A DNA stretch of 19,381 nucleotides from an uncultured Holophagaceae bacterium (GTDB lineage Bacteria; Acidobacteriota; Holophagae; Holophagales; Holophagaceae): NCBI GenBank assembly GCA_903927605.1, contig CAIYNT010000121.1:1-19381 (forward strand). Reading direction: 5' to 3'. Both the position numbers and the translations under genes were made by a program. Shown one piece after another: positions 14,793 to 19,381 of this stretch. The notes beneath the pieces are model-generated. The model was not told the DNA's origin. It searched no databases and saw nothing but the letters and a program-made list of their open reading frames with translations. The stretch's first letter is position 1. Every line of letters begins with the position of its first letter.

Positions 14793-16058
14793 TTGACTGA
14801 CACAAACCGCTTCCAGCACCTCAAGACCGGCTTCACGCATTCCTTTTGGGTCGCCAACGTTCTCGAACTCTTCGAGCGTCTGGCCTTCTACGGCTCGAAG
14901 GCGGTCCTGGCCGTGTATCTGGTGGAGAAGGTCGGCCTGGGGCGCACGGGCAGCACGCTGGTGGGCCTCTACGGCTTCGCAGTGTTCTTCCTGCCAACTC
15001 TTGCGGGTCCGCTGGTGGATCGGTACGGATTCCGCCGCAGCCTGGTCGCCTGCTTCTCCATCTTCAGCCTCGGCTACTTCGCCATCGGACTGGCGGGTCT
15101 GCCCATGGGGCGGGCGTTGGTGGGGTCCATTGGAACGACGCCGTACGTTATCGGTGCGCTGCTCCTGACGGCCATCGGCGGATCGCTCATCAAGCCCTGT
15201 GTGGTGGGAACGGTGGCCCGGACCACCACTCCGGAAACCAAGTCCCTGGGCTACTCCATTTACTACACCCTGGTGAATCTCGGCGGTGCCCTGGGACCGG
15301 TCCTGGGCCTGCAGGTGCGAGAGGGATTGGGCATCGAGTATGTGTTGGTGATGTCCTCGTTGACCTCGGTCATGAACTTGTTGGGTACCTTCCTGTTCTT
15401 CAAGGAACCCGAGCAGACCGCTGCCACAGAGGCTCCGAGGTCCCTGGCCCAAGTCATCAGGGACATGGGGCTGGTCTTCACAAACCTGCGCTTCATGGGT
15501 TTCCTCGTGATCTTCTCGGGTTTCTGGATCATGTTCTGGCAGATCTTCTACGGCCTGCCCTTCTACGTGCGGGACGTGCTCCATTACTCGCGCTTCGAGC
15601 TGATCGAGACCGTGGATGCCTGGGCCATCATCCTGCTGACGGTGCCTGTGACAACCATGATGAAAAAAGTGCGGCCCATCCTGGCCATGTCCTCAGGCTT
15701 CGCCGTGGCGAGCCTCGGCTGGCTGCTCATCGGCGCGGTGCCGACCCTGAGCGCGACGGTGATGGGTATCATAATCTTCGCCGTGGGCGAGGCCATGCAA
15801 GCCCCAAGGTTCTATGAATACGTGGCCGACTTGGCCCCCAAAGATCAGGTGGGCACCTACATGGGCTTCGCCTTCCTGCCAGTGGCCATCGGTGCCCTGG
15901 TGGCGGGCTACCTCAGCGGCTTTCTGGTGGAAACGTTCCTGAAACAATCTCATCGCCCTGGCATGATGTGGTTCACGCTGGCCGCCATCGGTGGCATCTC
16001 CACGGTCCTGATGCTGCTCTACGACCGCGTCGTGGCCCCGCACAAGCGAGTAGGTTGA
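14793..16058 (+). CDS. POT/PTR2-like major facilitator (probable proton-coupled peptide transporter)
   Basis: The 421-residue inner-membrane protein has about 12 hydrophobic spans. Near the N-terminus it carries ELFERLAFYG (25-34), matching the ExxERFxYYG motif of proton-dependent oligopeptide transporters. Also POT-like are LVDRYGFRRS after the second span, GGSLIKPCVVGTVAR and SIYYTLVNLGGALGP. The protein is shorter than classical bacterial POT members (about 450-500 residues), consistent with 12 rather than 14 spans. The start is a TTG at 14793 with GGTGGG about 8 nt upstream; no in-frame ATG or GTG lies nearby. It starts 18 bp after the CBS gene, probably as the operon's last gene, and converges on a dipeptidyl peptidase gene, in keeping with peptide use. 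Confidence 0.8.
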   Translation: MTDTNRFQHLKTGFTHSFWVANVLELFERLAFYGSKAVLAVYLVEKVGLGRTGSTLVGLYGFAVFFLPTLAGPLVDRYGFRRSLVACFSIFSLGYFAIGLAGLPMGRALVGSIGTTPYVIGALLLTAIGGSLIKPCVVGTVARTTTPETKSLGYSIYYTLVNLGGALGPVLGLQVREGLGIEYVLVMSSLTSVMNLLGTFLFFKEPEQTAATEAPRSLAQVIRDMGLVFTNLRFMGFLVIFSGFWIMFWQIFYGLPFYVRDVLHYSRFELIETVDAWAIILLTVPVTTMMKKVRPILAMSSGFAVASLGWLLIGAVPTLSATVMGIIIFAVGEAMQAPRFYEYVADLAPKDQVGTYMGFAFLPVAIGALVAGYLSGFLVETFLKQSHRPGMMWFTLAAIGGISTVLMLLYDRVVAPHKRVG

Positions 16059-16102
16059 TTCTCGTGTCTCTAGTCGTTCAAACTACCAGAAAGACAACAT
16101 GA

Positions 16103-16183
16103 ACCACGAAGACGGAAAGACCACGAAGAGCTGCAAGGGCAATATTATTGCGACTTTCTTCGTGGTCTTCTTGTCTTCGTGGT
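16103..16183. repeat. Long imperfect palindromic intergenic element, copy 2
   Basis: Arms at 16103-16129 and 16157-16183 are reverse complements at 24 of 27 positions. The 27-nt loop contains its own small palindrome, GCAATATTATTGC (16139-16151). The left arm is identical to the reverse complement of the right arm of copy 1 (270-299) over 27 nt. The element fills the gap between the convergent permease and S9 peptidase genes, starting 44 nt after one stop and ending 28 nt before the other. In this position it could serve as a two-way terminator. A short GATTC/GAATC stem follows at 16184-16202. Confidence 0.85.
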
Positions 16184-16211
16184 GATTCTTCGTTTTTGAA
16201 TCAATTCGGGA

Positions 16212-18389
16212 TCACAGGTTCTTGGAGATGAACGCCCACCGGGCGCGCATGATGTCCCAGTACTGCCACGGCTGGCTGAAGGCGCTGATGTGGTTGGCAC
16301 CAGGATAGAGACGCAGATCGAAGTCCTTGCCGGCCTGCAGCAGGGCGTCGATGAACTGCATGGTGTTCTGGGGATGCACATTGTCATCGGCCAGGCCGTG
16401 CATGATGAGAGCCTTGCCCGAGAAGGTTTTGGCGGCTGCGGCAAGGTCAGTGCCTGCGTAGCCGGCCCTGTTCTCCTGCGGAAGGCCCATGTAGCGTTCG
16501 GTGTAGATGCTGTCATACAGGGCGAAGTTGGTGACGGGGGCCCCGATGATGCCGAGCTTGTAGGCCTTGCTGTGGGTCATGGCGTAGGCGCTCATGAAGC
16601 CGCCGTAGCTCCAGCCCTCGATGCAGATCCGGCTCAGGTCCGCGAAACCCCGCTGACCGAGCCACTGCAGGCCATCGAGCTGATCCTCCAATTCCTGGGT
16701 ACCCAGGCGCCGGTAGATGCCCTCGGCGCTGGCCCTGCCTTTATTGGATGCACTGCGGTTGTCGCAGACCCATACGAGGATGCCGTTCTGGGCCAGGAAC
16801 TGCCACCACATCATTTCCCGGCTCCACGCATCATTCACCTGGGGCGCTTCGGGGCCACCGTAGATGTGCTGGTACACGGGGTATTTCTTGGCGGCATCGA
16901 AGTCCGGAGGCAGGATCAGCAGGGTCTCCATGGGAAAGCCGTCGCGGGTCTTCACCTGCTGCAGCCGGATGGTGCCGAGTTTCAGTTTCTTGAGCCTGGG
17001 GCAGGGGTTCTCGTCGATCATCCGGGTCTGCTTGCCGGTTGGATCGAAAAGGGCTTGTTTGGCAGGCTGCTCCAGGTTGCTCCAGGTATCCAGGAAGGCG
17101 CTGAAGTTCCGGTTCCACCGCACCCGGTGGCTGCCTCGGGCCTCGGTGACACGGGTGAGGCCCCGGCCGTCCAGGGCGATCCGATAGGTATGGGTTGCGA
17201 TGGGGCTGTGCTCCGAGGCGTCGAAATACACGAGACCTTTTGCCTCATCCAGCCCATGCATCCTGCGCACGTCCCAAGGACCACTGGTGACGGTGTTCTT
17301 CATGCTTCCATCGGCGCCGTATCGGTAGATGTGGCGGTGGCCCGTCCGGTCTGATTCCCAGAGGAAACCGCCGTCCTTCAGGAAAAGCGGTATGCCGTGG
17401 TGCTCGGCGTCCTGCCAGGCCCGGTCCTGTTCCCTGAGCAGCAACCGGGAGCCGCCGCCCTCCATGCGGCGCAGTTCCAGCCAGGTCTGGGTGCGATCCG
17501 AGATCTGCGCTACCACCCGGCCCAGAGGATCCCAACTGACGCGGGTGATGAGGGTCTCCTCACCCAGGTGGGTCTCCTGGGCCCAGCTAGTATGACCCTC
17601 CAGGTCCACCACCCCCAGTCGGGCGATAGGGTTGGGATCCCCCGCCTTGGGGTAACGGGCCTGGAGCAGCTTCTGGGGCTGGGTGCGGTCGTCCACCAGC
17701 GTGAAGCAAGGCACCTTGGCCACATCGAGGCTGAGGTAGGCGAGGCGCTGGGAGTCCGGAGCCCACCAGAAGGCCCGCGCTCCCCGGCTTCGGCCATAGA
17801 CCTCCTCCTGGTACACCCAGTCCAGGCGCCCGTTGAACTTGGTATCGCTCCCGTCGGTGGTGAGGCGGGTCTCACGACCCGAGGCCACCTCCGTACAGTA
17901 CAGTTCGTTCCCACGTAGGTAGGCCACCTGATTGCCGTCGGGACTGAAGGTGGGCTCCTCCGGGCTGCCACTGGCGAGACGCTTGGCCGTCATGTTTCTC
18001 AGGTCCACCACCAAGAGCTGATTCGCCACTTCCACCAGGAAGGCGGTGAAGTCATCGTTCCAGGTGAAGGTCCCGCGCCCCAGGGCGGCCCTGGCGTCGG
18101 CCTCAGCAAGGCCTGCAGCCACCAGGGCGGCCTCAAGCTGATCTTTCTCGAACATGGATTTCGCTTCGCCGGTGGCAGGTTCCACGCGAAGCAGGGCCAC
18201 CTGATTTCCCTCAGACCGGGATTGCAGGAGGGCCCCATCGGGTAGCCACTCGAGGTGCGTTGGTGGCAGTCCCGCATAGGTCTGCTTCAGGGTGGGGTGC
18301 GCGAGGCCTTCAAGAGTGATGCGCTGGGTTCCCTGACCCAGCAAGCAGGCGGCAAGGGGCAGGCAAATCAGCGACGTGCGGAGGGCCAC
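16212..18389 (-). CDS. S9 family dipeptidyl-peptidase IV-type serine peptidase, exported
   Basis: The 725-residue protein has an N-terminal beta-propeller (about residues 40-470) and a C-terminal alpha/beta hydrolase domain (about 480-725). Catalytic residues are Ser594 in GWSYGG (592-597), Asp668 in HGLADDNVH (664-672) and His700 in GANH. The double glutamate in WVYQEEVYG (Glu195-Glu196) is the DPP IV feature that holds the peptide N-terminus, so removal of N-terminal dipeptides is likely. A signal peptide is present; LAAC (12-15) could be a lipobox, making a lipoprotein, or cleavage may occur near LLGQ. The start is GTG at 18387-18389 with GGAG (18395-18398 on the plus strand) about 6 nt upstream. 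It converges on the peptide permease, which suggests an extracytoplasmic peptide-trimming role. Confidence 0.9.
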   Translation of the reverse strand: MALRTSLICLPLAACLLGQGTQRITLEGLAHPTLKQTYAGLPPTHLEWLPDGALLQSRSEGNQVALLRVEPATGEAKSMFEKDQLEAALVAAGLAEADARAALGRGTFTWNDDFTAFLVEVANQLLVVDLRNMTAKRLASGSPEEPTFSPDGNQVAYLRGNELYCTEVASGRETRLTTDGSDTKFNGRLDWVYQEEVYGRSRGARAFWWAPDSQRLAYLSLDVAKVPCFTLVDDRTQPQKLLQARYPKAGDPNPIARLGVVDLEGHTSWAQETHLGEETLITRVSWDPLGRVVAQISDRTQTWLELRRMEGGGSRLLLREQDRAWQDAEHHGIPLFLKDGGFLWESDRTGHRHIYRYGADGSMKNTVTSGPWDVRRMHGLDEAKGLVYFDASEHSPIATHTYRIALDGRGLTRVTEARGSHRVRWNRNFSAFLDTWSNLEQPAKQALFDPTGKQTRMIDENPCPRLKKLKLGTIRLQQVKTRDGFPMETLLILPPDFDAAKKYPVYQHIYGGPEAPQVNDAWSREMMWWQFLAQNGILVWVCDNRSASNKGRASAEGIYRRLGTQELEDQLDGLQWLGQRGFADLSRICIEGWSYGGFMSAYAMTHSKAYKLGIIGAPVTNFALYDSIYTERYMGLPQENRAGYAGTDLAAAAKTFSGKALIMHGLADDNVHPQNTMQFIDALLQAGKDFDLRLYPGANHISAFSQPWQYWDIMRARWAFISKNL

Positions 18390-18472
18390 TGAAACTCCGG
18401 GGGGAAGGATTTATGTATATCGCAAGGTGAGGCTGCCGAAATCATCGATTGTGGAGAACCCATGGGGATATA

Positions 18473-18558
18473 AGGACTTTGGTAGGGCTGCCTGGCGGCA
18501 GCCATCAATTCCCCACAGCAGTGGTCCCAGGGTTCATGAAGACTTTAGTACCCGGGAC
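18473..18558. other. Cluster of three hairpins with a direct repeat: candidate structured RNA or leader
   Basis: Three stems follow one another. Stem 1 is GGCTGCC/GGCAGCC (18486-18503, TGGC loop, perfect). Stem 2 is CCAC/GTGG (18513-18524, AGCA loop). Stem 3 pairs GTCCC and GGGT (18524-18533, one bulged A) with ACCCGGGAC (18550-18558). A 12-nt near-repeat flanks them, AGGACTTTGGTA (18473-18484) and AAGACTTTAGTA (18539-18550), with 10 of 12 positions equal. On the minus strand this would be the leader of the S9 peptidase, 84 bp ahead of its start. It was not matched to any known riboswitch. Confidence 0.45.
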
Positions 18559-18677
18559 ATCATGAAGATCGAAACGGTGACCCCCTTCCTCGTGCCGTAG
18601 ATCACAAGTTGGCCGGCATTGATGGGCGGCCACTGGAGTGAACCTATGTTTTATGATGATTTTTTACAAACATTCGT

Positions 18678-18707
18678 TTGACTAAAACCATATTCAACAA
18701 ATATTTA
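18678..18707 (+). promoter_or_regulatory. Possible sigma-70 promoter in AT-rich block (weak)
   Basis: TTGACT at 18678-18683 and TATTTA at 18702-18707 are separated by 18 nt and lie in a strongly AT-rich stretch ahead of the lipoprotein gene. The -35 is close to consensus but the -10 matches only partly. In such AT-rich DNA similar pairs occur by chance. Confidence 0.25.
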
Positions 18708-18730
18708 AAAAATAAAAAATAATGTCATAA

Positions 18731-18761
18731 ATTGGTCATTCAATTTTCGTTGATAACCAAT
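18731..18761. promoter_or_regulatory. Inverted repeat, candidate operator upstream of the lipoprotein gene
   Basis: ATTGGTCAT (18731-18739) and ATAACCAAT (18753-18761) are reverse complements at 8 of 9 positions around a 13-nt spacer. The right arm overlaps a -35-like TTGATA (18750-18755), so a bound regulator would block that promoter. The regulator is unknown. Confidence 0.35.
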
Positions 18762-18779
18762 AGTGCATTTTTGAATATT
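18750..18779 (+). promoter_or_regulatory. Possible sigma-70 promoter for the lipoprotein gene
   Basis: TTGATA (18750-18755) matches the -35 consensus at five of six bases, and AATATT (18774-18779) matches the -10 at four, with an 18-nt spacer. Transcription would begin near 18786 and give a leader of about 160 nt. It is the better of the two candidates in this block, but AT-rich sequence makes chance matches likely. Confidence 0.35.
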
Positions 18780-18815
18780 CGATTTTTGCGTGGGAGGTTC
18801 TTGAACACGAGCCTA

Positions 18816-18831
18816 GAGTCATTTCTGACTC
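18816..18831 (+). other. Short perfect hairpin in the lipoprotein leader
   Basis: GAGTCA (18816-18821) and TGACTC (18826-18831) form a perfect 6-bp stem with a TTTC loop, 115 nt ahead of the lipoprotein start. There is no T-run after it, so it is not a usual terminator; it could be an RNA stem or a protein-binding site. Confidence 0.3.
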
Positions 18832-18946
18832 ATGGATCATCTGAATCAATCCAGCCTCAAATTTGATGCAACTCCAACCCACAGCGCACTGATGTGAACA
18901 CCCCCACACCAACGCTTCACCACCTACCACCACAGGAGAATGGACT

Positions 18947-19294
18947 ATGAAGCAGCGTCCCCTGAAACAGCTTTGCGGGCTCATCGCCACTGCAGCGGTC
19001 GCTCTTGTGCTGATCGGTTGCAATGGGAAGAGCGGCTCGAACGGTGCGAATGGCACCAACGGCACCAACGGCACCAATGGCACCAATGGCACCAACGGCA
19101 CCAACGGCACCAACGGCGGGGTCACCATCAACGCCGCAGGCATCAGCCCTGCTGATTGGATGAACCTCAATCCCAAGGGTCAGGTCAACAGTGTCACCAT
19201 CGGCACTGGCGCGACGGTGGTCAATTTCACGATCACCAATGGGGTGGTCTTCCCCCAACCTTGGGACCAACTGAAAAGTTCGGGTCTGGGTTGA
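18947..19294 (+). CDS. Lipoprotein with collagen-like GTN repeats; probable truncated N-terminus of an OmcA/MtrC-type cytochrome
   Basis: The 115-residue product has a clear lipoprotein signal: a charged N-terminus, a hydrophobic stretch and the lipobox LIGC at 22-25. Seven Gly-Thr-Asn repeats follow (residues about 36-56), then a domain with WMNLNPKGQVNSVTIG and ATVVNFTITNG. As I recall, that order (lipobox, low-complexity glycine-rich linker, then an LxPxGxVxSVTI strand) opens the outer-membrane decaheme cytochromes of the OmcA/MtrC family in metal-reducing bacteria. Those proteins are several hundred residues long with ten CxxCH sites; here none is present and the frame stops at 19294 in sequence that no longer looks like the domain. 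ATG 18947 has AGGAG (18934-18938) 8 nt upstream. It may be a broken gene, a short independent lipoprotein, or an assembly break. Confidence 0.65.
   Translation: MKQRPLKQLCGLIATAAVALVLIGCNGKSGSNGANGTNGTNGTNGTNGTNGTNGTNGGVTINAAGISPADWMNLNPKGQVNSVTIGTGATVVNFTITNGVVFPQPWDQLKSSGLG
19052..19114 (+). repeat. Seven tandem 9-bp repeats (GGCACCAAY) coding Gly-Thr-Asn
   Basis: Seven copies of a 9-bp unit differ only at the last base (C or T). They encode a collagen-like Gly-X-Y tract directly after the lipid-anchored cysteine region. Such tracts change length easily by slippage and may act as a flexible spacer holding a surface domain away from the membrane. Confidence 0.9.
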
Positions 19295-19381
19295 TGGTGA
19301 TTTGAAAGATGGTTGACACGATCTGCTGAGCCGAGGTCATGGTAGCGTCTCCATCGCCTGGACGGAGGATAGGGCAACGCA
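19295..19381. other. Right window edge, no recognised gene
   Basis: After the lipoprotein stop, 87 bases remain. All three forward frames hit stops soon and show no continuing cytochrome sequence. On the minus strand a 35-codon frame (19233-19340), starting with MTSAQQIVST behind a GGAGA site, overlaps the lipoprotein end. It was not recognised and may be the edge of inserted DNA or chance. Confidence 0.3.

Larger units (their letters stand above)
18390..18946. other. 557-bp non-coding region between S9 peptidase and lipoprotein genes
   Basis: No convincing gene was found here. It falls into three parts: a GC-balanced section with stacked hairpins (18473-18558), a very AT-rich block (about 18641-18790), and a 5' leader with a short perfect stem (18816-18831). 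A 12-codon open frame at 18562-18600 (MKIETVTPFLVP, then TAG) looks like the start of an enolase-superfamily gene but ends at once. The region contains promoters for both divergent flanking genes. Confidence 0.6.

Noticed and set aside
16290..17354. 354-codon forward open frame opposite the S9 peptidase
   Set aside because: The minus-strand gene has the complete catalytic triad and propeller; the forward frame is a GC-rich shadow with no motif.
18801..18863. Possible leader peptide with TTG start at 18801
   Set aside because: The GGGAGG is only 3 nt from the TTG and the 20-residue product shows no recognisable feature.
18400..18946. GEMM-type cyclic-dinucleotide riboswitch upstream of the possible cytochrome gene
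   Set aside because: Such riboswitches often precede cytochrome genes in metal reducers, so I looked, but the conserved core strings (such as CACGCACAGGG and a GNNA tetraloop receptor arrangement) are absent on both strands.
19052..19114. Tandem repeats as a CRISPR array
   Set aside because: Units are 9 bp, contiguous, in frame and coding for Gly-Thr-Asn; there are no spacers.

Overview
This 19.4 kb window is GC-rich bacterial DNA with tightly packed, partly overlapping operons, strong Shine-Dalgarno sites and several GTG or TTG starts. The truncated lipoprotein at the right edge looks like the N-terminus of an OmcA/MtrC-type outer-membrane cytochrome. Together with peptide, branched-chain amino acid and nucleobase uptake genes, this suggests an anaerobic, peptide-using, metal-respiring bacterium. 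A Holophagae/Geothrix-like Acidobacteriota is my best guess; it is an inference from gene content, and no rRNA or marker gene is present to prove it.

Left third (1-8511), a purine/nucleoside salvage region: the 3' end of a probable PLP-dependent enzyme, an SsnA-type amidohydrolase, a convergent RpiR/SIS regulator, a guanine/nucleoside deaminase upstream of that regulator on the minus strand, then, divergently, a complete BMP-type (PnrA/Nup-like) nucleoside ABC importer (binding protein, double ATPase, two permeases) followed by a 125-residue protein I do not recognise. The importer would supply nucleosides or nucleobases, the two hydrolases would deaminate them, and the RpiR protein is a plausible local switch.

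Middle (8501-16058): a small DUF2835 gene and a divergent orphan ABC ATPase separate the first region from a complete branched-chain amino acid importer (binding protein, LivH, LivM, LivG, LivF). A two-CBS-domain protein and a POT/PTR2-like peptide permease follow, probably in the same transcript. Both importer operons carry a strong hairpin directly after the binding-protein gene, as expected where the binding protein must be made in excess.

Right end (16059-19381): a convergent S9 dipeptidyl-peptidase-IV-type gene, then about 560 bp without a recognised gene. That gap contains three stacked hairpins, a very AT-rich block with possible promoters and an inverted repeat. Next comes a lipoprotein with a (Gly-Thr-Asn)7 collagen-like stretch that stops abruptly.

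Two copies of a long imperfect palindrome built from CCACGAAGAC-like units lie 16 kb apart (219-299 and 16103-16183). They are the clearest structure not explained by genes. No tRNA, rRNA, CRISPR array or complete insertion sequence was seen.
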